Assembly: GCA_020848665.1 (NCBI GenBank)
Contig: JADLHR010000135.1
Location: 1-5,011, forward strand
DNA: 5,011 bases
From: Anaerolineae bacterium
GTDB lineage: Bacteria; Chloroflexota; Anaerolineae; Aggregatilineales; Aggregatilineaceae
Direction of reading: 5' to 3'
In this document: positions 1 through 5,011 of the stretch, one piece after another
Numbering within the stretch: position 1 is the first letter of the stretch
How the letters are laid out: each line of letters begins with the position of its first letter
Position numbers and translations under genes: made by a program
Notes under the pieces: model-generated
Told to the model about the DNA's origin: nothing
Database searches by the model: none
What the model saw: the letters and a program-made list of their open reading frames with translations, nothing else

Positions 1-150
1 GCTCTGCCGCGCCCGCGCGACCGGGCGGCGCGCCTGCTGCACTGGCAGGCGGCGATGAGCGCGCAGGATACGCTGGCGCCTGATCGCCTCGCGCCTGCCA
101 CTCAGGCGGCCGCACCCGCCGAGGAGAGCACCCATGTCGTACTATCCTGA
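1..150 (+). CDS. C-terminal fragment of an unidentified protein (5' end outside window)
   Basis: Frame 1 is open from the window edge to a TGA at 148-150 and gives 49 residues ending in STHVVLS. The other two forward frames hit stops before the next gene starts (TGA near positions 56 and 88), and third codon positions are strongly G/C, so this looks like the tail of a real gene. The visible part has a basic, Leu/Ala-rich stretch (RDRAARLLHWQAAMS) followed by a low-complexity Ala/Pro tail; no domain can be named. Its last 17 bp overlap the start of the next gene, whose ribosome-binding site lies inside it, which suggests one operon and possible translational coupling. Function unknown; that it is coding is moderately sure. 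Confidence 0.62.
   Translation, partial: ALPRPRDRAARLLHWQAAMSAQDTLAPDRLAPATQAAAPAEESTHVVLS
121..126 (+). promoter_or_regulatory. Shine-Dalgarno site for the 134 start
   Basis: GAGGAG lies 7 bases before the ATG at 134 and supports that start. It sits inside the end of the upstream reading frame, consistent with coupled translation of the two genes. Confidence 0.7.
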
Positions 151-1213
151 GACGCGCGTCGTCAAGGGGTTGGCGCGCGTCGTGCGCGAGCGACAGCTGC
201 CAGCACACGCCGCGCCGCGCCCGGCGGCAGTCCCGACTGGCCTGATGATCGAGGCGGTGCAGGTCGTCTTGCAGGGTGACGTGCTGCGCGATTTCCGCCT
301 GATCGACGTGGCGGACGCCTTCGATACGCGCGACGCCGAGCGCGCGGCGGGCTGGATCGAGGTGACCGAAGGTGACCGGGTGATGGAAGGCCAGCCGCTC
401 GCCCGGCGCGGAAAGGGACGCCGCGCGCGCACGCTGGATTCGCCCGCCAATGGCGTGATCGCGCGGGTGGACGGCGCTCGCATTGTGTTGCAGGTCAGCG
501 AGCAGACGATTGAAATACTGTCCAAAATCCCTGGCGAGATCACGGCTGCCGAGCCGCACGCCGTCCACATCGCCGGGATCGGCGCGCTGATTCAGTGCCT
601 GTGGGGCAACGGCAGATACGCGTTCACGACGCTGCGCGGCCTGCCAGAAAGCGGTTTCGCGGGGCTGAGCAAGCTCGACGTGCGCATCTCCGAGTACCGG
701 AATGTCGCAGTTCTGAGCCTGCAACCGCTGACGCGCGGCGATCTGCTCGTCGCGCAGCAGCAGGCGCTGGCCGGGATCATCGCGCCCAGCATGTCCTCGG
801 CGCTGCGCGAATTTGCGCAGGAGCTGTCATTCCCAGTATTGTTAACAGAGGGATTCGGCGACCGGCAGCCGACCGAATTGATCTATCGGCTCTTGCAGAG
901 TAACATCGGACGGCAGGCGGCGCTGAACGCGGCGATCCCGGATCCCTGGTCCCCTGACCGGCCGGAGATCATGATCCCGCTGCCGTCGGGCGGCTCGCTG
1001 CCCGCGACTCCGGCGCTGCACGAGCGACTCGCAGTCGGTGCACGGGTCCGGCTGACGCGCGCGCCCTGGGGGGAGCAGACCGGGGAAGTCGTCGAGCTGC
1101 CTGCCACACCGCAGCCGGTCGAGAACGGGCTGCGCGTGCCGTGCGCGCGTGTGCGCGTGAGCGATGGCCGCATCGCGGTCGTCCCGCTCGCCAATCTTGA
1201 ATCACTCGGCTAG
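134..1213 (+). CDS. Barrel-sandwich/KOW-like conserved hypothetical protein
   Basis: A 359-residue protein with no signal peptide or membrane helix, so probably cytoplasmic. Residues about 72-122 look like a lipoyl/biotinyl-type barrel-sandwich hybrid: a VTEGDRVMEGQPLA turn followed by LDSPANGVIARVDG, the two half-motifs seen in such domains and in RnfC-like proteins. No lysine occupies a canonical lipoyl or biotin attachment position, so a structural role is more likely than a cofactor-carrying one. Residues about 145-282 form a second region containing GIIAPSMSSALREFAQ, then PVLLTEGFGDRQP and PEIMIPLP; I cannot assign a reaction to it. Residues about 296-356 look like a small KOW/SH3-like beta barrel (LAVGARVRLTRAPWGEQTGE ... 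ARVRVSDGRIAVVPLANLE), a fold often used to bind RNA, ribosomes or protein partners. The start is supported by GAGGAG 7 bases upstream. It overlaps the preceding gene by 17 bp and lies 58 bp before the surface-protein gene, so it is probably co-transcribed with both. Function unknown; the domain readings are pattern-based. Confidence 0.88.
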   Translation: MSYYPETRVVKGLARVVRERQLPAHAAPRPAAVPTGLMIEAVQVVLQGDVLRDFRLIDVADAFDTRDAERAAGWIEVTEGDRVMEGQPLARRGKGRRARTLDSPANGVIARVDGARIVLQVSEQTIEILSKIPGEITAAEPHAVHIAGIGALIQCLWGNGRYAFTTLRGLPESGFAGLSKLDVRISEYRNVAVLSLQPLTRGDLLVAQQQALAGIIAPSMSSALREFAQELSFPVLLTEGFGDRQPTELIYRLLQSNIGRQAALNAAIPDPWSPDRPEIMIPLPSGGSLPATPALHERLAVGARVRLTRAPWGEQTGEVVELPATPQPVENGLRVPCARVRVSDGRIAVVPLANLESLG

Positions 1214-1261
1214 CCTGGCGTGATGGGGGGCGAACGCCGCGCCCACACGTGCACTTAACGC

Positions 1262-1268
1262 GGAGGAG
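1262..1268 (+). promoter_or_regulatory. Shine-Dalgarno site for the 1272 start
   Basis: GGAGGAG ends 3 bases before the ATG at 1272, with the GGAGG core 5 bases away. It is a near-ideal ribosome-binding site that fixes the start. The rest of the 58-bp gap (1214-1271) shows no convincing promoter or terminator, so read-through from the upstream gene is likely. Confidence 0.8.
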
Positions 1269-1271
1269 ACA

Positions 1272-2951
1272 ATGGGCTTCGAAGACCTGGGCGATCTCAG
1301 CGAACTGGATGAAATGCCGCCGTTCGAAGAGGAGTTGACCCTGCCTGACTTCGACGATGACTCAGGCGGCGGCGTCAGCCGGACCTTTAAGATTATCGGG
1401 GCGCTGTTGGTCCTGCTGGTGGTCGGGATTGTCGCGGTGGCGGTGTGGTGGGCGCTCGGCAACAGCGACGAGCCAAGCCCCAACGAGATGACCAGCACCC
1501 GGATCGTGGCGATGAACGCGACCACTTTCGCCGACGCAACGCTCACGCAAGAGGCGCATCAGGCGACGCAGACAGCCAACGCGATTGCAGTAGTCGCCAG
1601 CCAGGAAGCGATCGCCACCTTCGAGTTCTACCAGACGCAGACACAGTCCGCCGCCTGGGCGCAGGAAACGCAAACGCAGGAAGCCGCCTGGGCGCAGGGC
1701 ACGCAGACCCAGGAAGCAGCCAACGCCGCTGCCACCCAGACCCAGGAAGCGGCTGACGCGGCTGCCACTCAGACCCAGGAAGCCGTCTCGCGGCAGCAGA
1801 CCCAGGCCGCGATCGACGCCGCCGCCACCGCAACCCGGATCGCACAGCTTAACCTCGACGCGCAATCCCTGACCCAGACCCAGGTCGCGATCGACGCTAA
1901 CCTGACTGCGACGGCAGCAGCGGCGCGGTCCTTCAGCGGCGAGCTGGTGGATGAGACAGGCAACATCTTCGGCGGCGTGACGCTGCGTCTGTACCGCGAC
2001 GACGGTGACGGTATTTTCAATCCGGCGCTCGACACTGTCCAGAACCCGCCAGCCAGCACGCCGGAGCCAGGCACGCCTCAAACGCTGCTCTATGGCGACG
2101 CTGTGGACAAGACGCTCCAGCGCAATACGGTCGATCTATGGCGCTTTGAAGGCAGCCAGGGCGATATCGTAACCATCGAGGCGACTGCCGGTAATCCGGC
2201 GTCGATGGATATGTATCTGGCGCTGCTCGGACCCAACGAGCAACCGCTGACCGAAGACGATGACAGCGGCCCGGAGCTGGACGCAAAGATCAGCGATTAC
2301 AGGCTGCCGGAAGACGGCGTCTACACCATCCGGGTCAGCAGCGTCTCCGACCCCGGCCCCTACACGCTGCGGCTGGAAGGTGTGACCGCCGGAGGCGAGG
2401 GCCAGAGCGCGCTGCCACGGGCGGCCCATCCGAGCGGTATCGTGCTGGTCCAGCTTGGCGGGCCGTCGCCGACGCCGATCCCCGGCGGAGGCGACACCTT
2501 CATCACCTTCACCGAGACGGACCTGGAAGGCGCCTTCGCGTTCGAGGACCTGGACCCCGGCATCTACTGGCTGGTGGTTGACTACGACACGCTGCCGGAG
2601 AGCATCAAGGGGCTGATCCCGCGCACCGACGAACTGGTGATCATGGTCAACGTCCCGGTGACGGGCCGCGTGACATTCACTATCGGCGTACCGCCGACCG
2701 CCACGCCCGACATGGCGATCTTCCTGACGCAGACCAAGCTGGCGCCGACCGTCACGCCGGAGGTCGCCGGGACTGAAACGCCAACCACCGGTCCTGACCT
2801 GACCGCGACGTTACAGCAGTCCGGCCTGCTGTCGGATTTCGGGCAGGGGTCTGGCCTGGAAGGCGGCAGCGGCCTGACCGTGCTCGCCATCGCGGCGGCG
2901 GGGTTGATCGCGATGGTATTCATTGCACGCCGGCTGCGCACCGCTGCCTGA
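1272..2951 (+). CDS. Membrane-anchored surface protein: hendecad stalk, split SdrD_B/CnaB-like domain, PPC domain
   Basis: 559 residues. Residues 1-33 form an acidic tail (13 Asp/Glu, no Lys/Arg). A transmembrane helix follows at about 39-62, preceded by SRTFK. Residues about 89-215 are Thr/Gln/Ala-rich with a clear 11-residue repeat (TQTQEAAxAxx) at 122-176, probably a long helical stalk. Residues about 220-256 (FSGELVDETG ... LYRDDGDGIFNPALDT) look like the first half of an SdrD_B/CnaB beta sandwich with a calcium-loop-like DGDG. Residues about 408-472 (TFTETDLEGAFAFEDLDPG, YWLVVDYDTLPE) look like its second half. Between them, about 272-370 reads as a bacterial pre-peptidase C-terminal (PPC) domain (DLWRFEGSQGDIVTIEA, TEDDDSGPELDAKI, LPEDGVYTIRVSS, PYTLRLEG). 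A Thr/Pro linker leads to a second helix at about 535-552 and a basic end (RRLR). By the positive-inside rule both ends are cytoplasmic and about 470 residues lie outside. No peptidase or other catalytic domain is visible, so an adhesive, scaffolding or envelope role is inferred, not shown. A strong ribosome-binding site supports the start. Confidence 0.93.
   Translation: MGFEDLGDLSELDEMPPFEEELTLPDFDDDSGGGVSRTFKIIGALLVLLVVGIVAVAVWWALGNSDEPSPNEMTSTRIVAMNATTFADATLTQEAHQATQTANAIAVVASQEAIATFEFYQTQTQSAAWAQETQTQEAAWAQGTQTQEAANAAATQTQEAADAAATQTQEAVSRQQTQAAIDAAATATRIAQLNLDAQSLTQTQVAIDANLTATAAAARSFSGELVDETGNIFGGVTLRLYRDDGDGIFNPALDTVQNPPASTPEPGTPQTLLYGDAVDKTLQRNTVDLWRFEGSQGDIVTIEATAGNPASMDMYLALLGPNEQPLTEDDDSGPELDAKISDYRLPEDGVYTIRVSSVSDPGPYTLRLEGVTAGGEGQSALPRAAHPSGIVLVQLGGPSPTPIPGGGDTFITFTETDLEGAFAFEDLDPGIYWLVVDYDTLPESIKGLIPRTDELVIMVNVPVTGRVTFTIGVPPTATPDMAIFLTQTKLAPTVTPEVAGTETPTTGPDLTATLQQSGLLSDFGQGSGLEGGSGLTVLAIAAAGLIAMVFIARRLRTAA
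1635..1799 (+). repeat. Five tandem 33-bp in-frame repeats (11-residue units)
   Basis: Five consecutive 33-bp units encode TQTQSAAWAQE, TQTQEAAWAQG, TQTQEAANAAA, TQTQEAADAAA and TQTQEAVSRQQ (protein residues 122-176). The first four residues are invariant at protein level while their codons vary (acg/acc/act, cag/caa), so protein sequence is being conserved, though the ACCCAGGAAGC-type cores are also close at DNA level. More degenerate units continue on both sides. An 11-residue (hendecad) period is typical of nearly straight or right-handed helical coiled-coil stalks. Slipped-strand copy-number change here would stay in frame. Confidence 0.9.
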
Positions 2952-2978
2952 GCGCGGCACCTACCCATAGCTGTTTCC

Positions 2979-3006
2979 CGCAGGGGCATCGCGTGATGCC
3001 CCTGCG
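2979..3006 (+). terminator. Strong hairpin, probable terminator after the surface-protein gene
   Basis: A perfect 12-bp inverted repeat (arms 2979-2990 and 2995-3006, CGCAGGGGCATC and its complement) encloses a GCGT tetraloop, 27 bases after the stop codon at 2949-2951. There is no T-run directly after it; the nearest is TTTT at 3035-3038. It is therefore not a textbook intrinsic terminator and could act with another factor or as a 3'-end stabiliser. Its position between two transcription units favours a termination role. Confidence 0.62.
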
Positions 3007-3056
3007 CCGCTCCTGTCGCCGCCTGCTTCGTCCGTTTTCCTCCGATTTATTGACCA

Positions 3057-3065
3057 TGCTATACT
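3057..3065 (+). promoter_or_regulatory. Candidate extended -10 promoter for the sensor gene
   Basis: TGCTATACT combines an extended -10 TG motif with a TATACT hexamer (5 of 6 matches to TATAAT). It sits in the most AT-rich patch of the gap and downstream of the 2979 hairpin. No good -35 lies at the usual 16-18 bp spacing: TTGACC at 3050-3055 is only 4 bp away. An extended -10 element can work without a strong -35. The predicted transcript would start near 3072, giving a leader of about 70 bases. Sequence-only call. Confidence 0.45.
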
Positions 3066-3143
3066 AAGCGGTGCATCATCCGCACAGCCGGAAGCTGTTT
3101 TCGATTCTCGCGTGCTGCCCGATCACGAGCCAATGGCATCCTG

Positions 3144-5011
3144 ATGGCGTACCTGCTGTTTCTGCCGATCGCCCTCTATATCGCACTGGCAACCGCGGCA
3201 ATCCAGCGGCAGCCGCGCACCGTTTCGAGCATGGTGCTGGCGCTTTACCTCGGCGCCGTGGCGGTAGCCTCCTGCGCGCTGCTGATCGTTGGCTCCACCG
3301 GCGATCACCTGGTCGCCAGATACGCAGCCGCAGTGGTTGGCATTCTGATTACGTGGTTCCACTGGCTGTTTCTTCCCCTGGCGCTGATCGGGCTGTACTT
3401 CGACACGTGGCTGCGGCGGCAATCGCGCCGCCAACTGGCGATCGCGCTGCTTGCCATGCTGGCGATCAGCGCCGCGCTCGACGCTCTGATTTACGCCGAC
3501 ATGCGTGCAGACTCGATGCCGGCAGCAGTGCTTACCGAATACGGGTTCTGGCCCGGCTGGTGGCTGGCGCGCTGGAAGCTGTCCGTGCTGGCGGGCGGAG
3601 TGCTCCTGCTCACGCAACTGCCCGTCGCGATCGTGATTGGCGCCGGTATCCGCGCCGGTCGGATGAAGCTGTGGCGCAGCGGACTGCCGCTGCTGCTGGC
3701 ATCCGTGCTCAGTCCGCTCGTGTCCCAGCTCGCGCCGCTGAGCGGACATTGGGCGGTCACTGTGGCAGGCTTAAGCTACGCGCTGCCGGTGCTGGTCCTG
3801 GCGCGGACCATCCAGCGCGCTTCGCCCGAGCTGCCGGTGGACCGCCTGCTCCAGTCGATGATCGACAGCCACAGCGAAGGCGCCTTCGTGATCGACGACG
3901 AACGGCGCGTGATCTGGAGCGATCACCAGATCACGCGCTGGCTGGGCGACAACGTGCTTCCGCTTGGGCTGGTCCCACCGCCGATCACGGAATTTCTGCG
4001 CCAGAGCGCGCCGCTGCGCGAGGCAGTTCTGGCGCTGCTGGATACCGGCGACGCCAGCGCGGAATGCGCCGTTCCCGACCCCGCCGAGGCGGCCGACGAG
4101 CGCGTACTGCGTGTCGAGCGCCGCCCGCTCCAGGCCGGGACCGGGCTGCCGGGCGCGCAGCTTTTTGTCCTGCGCGACATCACAGCAACCCGTATCCGCC
4201 AGAACTTGCTTGAGCGCCGCCAGGAAGTGCTGGCGCTCAGCGCATTCAGCGCTGATATCGCCTCGGCGCTGGACGTGGATGAGGTCATCGCGCGCGCGCT
4301 GGCGCAGGTCGTCGCCATAACGCGCCAGGATGCCGCCGCCGTCGCACTGGTCGATCTGCGCGCGCCGGGGGGGCTGCGCCTGGCTGGGAGCACCGGGCTG
4401 CCGGGGATCGAGGACTATGCGCGGCGCTGGCTGTCGCTCCCCGACACGTTGATTGCCCGCACGATTCACCGCCGCGAGCTGGACATTATTGGACATATTA
4501 CGGCAGACAGCCCTCACGGTGCGCGCCTGCTGGAGATAGGAATCCAATCCATCGTAACGGTGCCGCTGATCGCCCGCGAGCGTGTGATCGGCGTGCTGCA
4601 AGCAGGCAGGCGCACGCCGCAGACGTTCGAGCCACTGACGATCGCGCTGATCGAAAGCGTCGGGCGCCAGCTCGCGATCGCCATCGAGAACGCGCGCCTG
4701 CACGCCGAGGAACGCGCCCAGCGCCACCTGGCTGAGACGCTGCGCGAGGTCGCCGGGCTGCTGGCTGCCACCAACATCGACGATGCTCTGCAGCAGATGC
4801 TGACGCTGCTGCGCCGCGTGCTGATCTTCGACCGCGCCAGCGTCCTGCTCACAGCCGAGCCGGGGATACTGCGCGTAAGAGCGCATACCGGCTTCCTTAA
4901 CGTTGCCGATGGCACTCCCCTCGATCAGGTGCGAATCGCCATCGCCGAGCGGACTTATTTGCAGCGCCTCTTCGCTGAGCGCCAGCCGCAGCTTGTCACG
5001 GACACAATCCA
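3144..5011 (+). CDS. 7TM-PAS-GAF-GAF membrane sensor, probable histidine kinase-type signalling protein (3' end outside window)
   Basis: Frame 3 is open from 3054 to the window end without a stop. ATG 3144 is the first ATG/GTG/TTG in it, so the start is likely although the ribosome-binding site is weak. The visible 622 residues begin MAYLLFLPIALYIALA. Seven hydrophobic helices lie at about 3-20, 30-50, 60-87, 96-116, 146-171, 180-198 and 202-220. Basic residues cluster in alternate loops (QRQPRT, LRRQSRRQ, RAGRMKLWRSG, RTIQR), giving an outside N-terminus and a cytoplasmic C-terminal part, as in HisKA_7TM-type sensors. Residues about 235-348 look like a PAS domain (MIDSHSEGAFVIDDERRVIW ... 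QLFVLRDITATR). Residues about 360-516 are a GAF domain (SALDVDEVIARALAQV, IGIQSIVTVPLIARERVIGV, LESVGRQLAIAIENARL in its IESVGRQ form). A charged helical linker (HAEERAQRHLAETLREVAG) leads to a second GAF from about 533, cut off by the window. No HisKA/HATPase, GGDEF or phosphatase motif is reached, so the output type is unknown; a kinase is the best guess. The gene probably has its own promoter. Confidence 0.87.
   Translation, partial: MAYLLFLPIALYIALATAAIQRQPRTVSSMVLALYLGAVAVASCALLIVGSTGDHLVARYAAAVVGILITWFHWLFLPLALIGLYFDTWLRRQSRRQLAIALLAMLAISAALDALIYADMRADSMPAAVLTEYGFWPGWWLARWKLSVLAGGVLLLTQLPVAIVIGAGIRAGRMKLWRSGLPLLLASVLSPLVSQLAPLSGHWAVTVAGLSYALPVLVLARTIQRASPELPVDRLLQSMIDSHSEGAFVIDDERRVIWSDHQITRWLGDNVLPLGLVPPPITEFLRQSAPLREAVLALLDTGDASAECAVPDPAEAADERVLRVERRPLQAGTGLPGAQLFVLRDITATRIRQNLLERRQEVLALSAFSADIASALDVDEVIARALAQVVAITRQDAAAVALVDLRAPGGLRLAGSTGLPGIEDYARRWLSLPDTLIARTIHRRELDIIGHITADSPHGARLLEIGIQSIVTVPLIARERVIGVLQAGRRTPQTFEPLTIALIESVGRQLAIAIENARLHAEERAQRHLAETLREVAGLLAATNIDDALQQMLTLLRRVLIFDRASVLLTAEPGILRVRAHTGFLNVADGTPLDQVRIAIAERTYLQRLFAERQPQLVTDTI
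3903..3940. other. Long inverted repeat inside the PAS-coding segment
   Basis: Arms 3905-3917 (GCGCGTGATCTGG) and 3926-3938 are perfect 13-bp reverse complements separated by 8 bases. A G-T pair (3904/3939) and a C-G pair (3903/3940) extend the stem to 15. It encodes part of the PAS domain around residues 254-266 (RRVIWSDHQITRW). A stem this long is unlikely by chance in a window of this size, but no function can be assigned from sequence. Confidence 0.7.

Noticed and set aside
361..378. Direct repeat GGTGACCG ... GGTGACCG, 10-bp period
   Set aside because: Only two short copies, explained by coding for EVTEGDRV in the barrel-sandwich turn.
1246..1254. Overlapping short palindromes CACGTG and GTGCAC in the gap before 1272
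   Set aside because: Six-base palindromes are common by chance in GC-rich DNA, and there is no supporting symmetry or promoter around them.
1635..1799. Possible CRISPR-like array from regularly spaced 33-bp repeats
   Set aside because: The units are directly tandem with no unique spacers, are in frame, and encode a conserved 11-residue motif.
1362..2081. 239-codon reading frame on the - strand
   Set aside because: It is antisense to the repeat stalk of the surface protein; its Gly/Leu/Arg repeats simply mirror the 33-bp repeats on the other strand.
2832..2951. LPxTG-type sortase signal at the C-terminus of the surface protein
   Set aside because: The hydrophobic helix and Arg tail are present but no LPxTG or close variant precedes them, so a membrane-anchored end is the safer reading.
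3050..3055. TTGACC as a -35 box paired with TATACT
   Set aside because: The spacing is only 4 bp, incompatible with a sigma70-type -35/-10 pair.
3071..4213. + strand reading frame of 380 codons starting at a GTG
   Set aside because: It is out of frame with the 7TM-PAS-GAF gene, its product is Arg/Ala/Pro-rich without any domain, and it has no ribosome-binding site. The frame starting at 3144 gives coherent membrane helices and GAF motifs.
3771..4886. 371-codon reading frame on the - strand
   Set aside because: It lies fully antisense to the PAS/GAF coding region, and its product is Gln/Arg/Asp-rich with no recognisable domain. Long antisense frames are expected in GC-rich genes.

Overview
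The window is GC-rich bacterial DNA with three complete or near-complete genes and a gene fragment, all on the + strand. Long Thr-Gln/Ala-rich repeats in a membrane-anchored surface protein, SdrD_B/CnaB-like and PPC-like ectodomains, and a 7TM-PAS-GAF-GAF sensor together suggest a Chloroflexota genome, probably of the Anaerolineae type. That placement is an inference from protein style; there is no rRNA or other phylogenetic marker here. I see no mobile element, CRISPR array, tRNA, rRNA or phage gene.

Layout: (1) 1-150 is the 3' end of an unidentified gene. It overlaps by 17 bp the start of (2) 134-1213, a 359-residue soluble protein. That protein combines a lipoyl/biotinyl-type barrel-sandwich segment, an uncharacterised middle domain and a C-terminal KOW/SH3-like barrel. 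(3) 58 bp later, 1272-2951 encodes a 559-residue protein with two membrane segments: an acidic cytoplasmic tail, a transmembrane helix, an 11-residue-repeat stalk, an SdrD_B/CnaB-like domain apparently split by a PPC domain, and a C-terminal transmembrane helix ending in Arg residues. (4) 2952-3143 holds a strong hairpin (2979-3006) and an extended -10-like element (3057-3065), so it looks like a transcription-unit boundary. (5) From 3144 to beyond the window end runs a sensor protein with seven predicted membrane helices, a PAS-like domain, a full GAF domain and the start of a second GAF. Its output domain lies outside the window.

How the genes work together: the first three are closely packed and probably co-transcribed, but nothing in the sequence ties them to one pathway. 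The sensor gene seems to have its own promoter. The least ordinary items are the split-domain architecture and hendecad stalk of the 1272-2951 protein, the barrel-sandwich/KOW protein, and a long perfect inverted repeat inside the PAS-coding part of the sensor gene.
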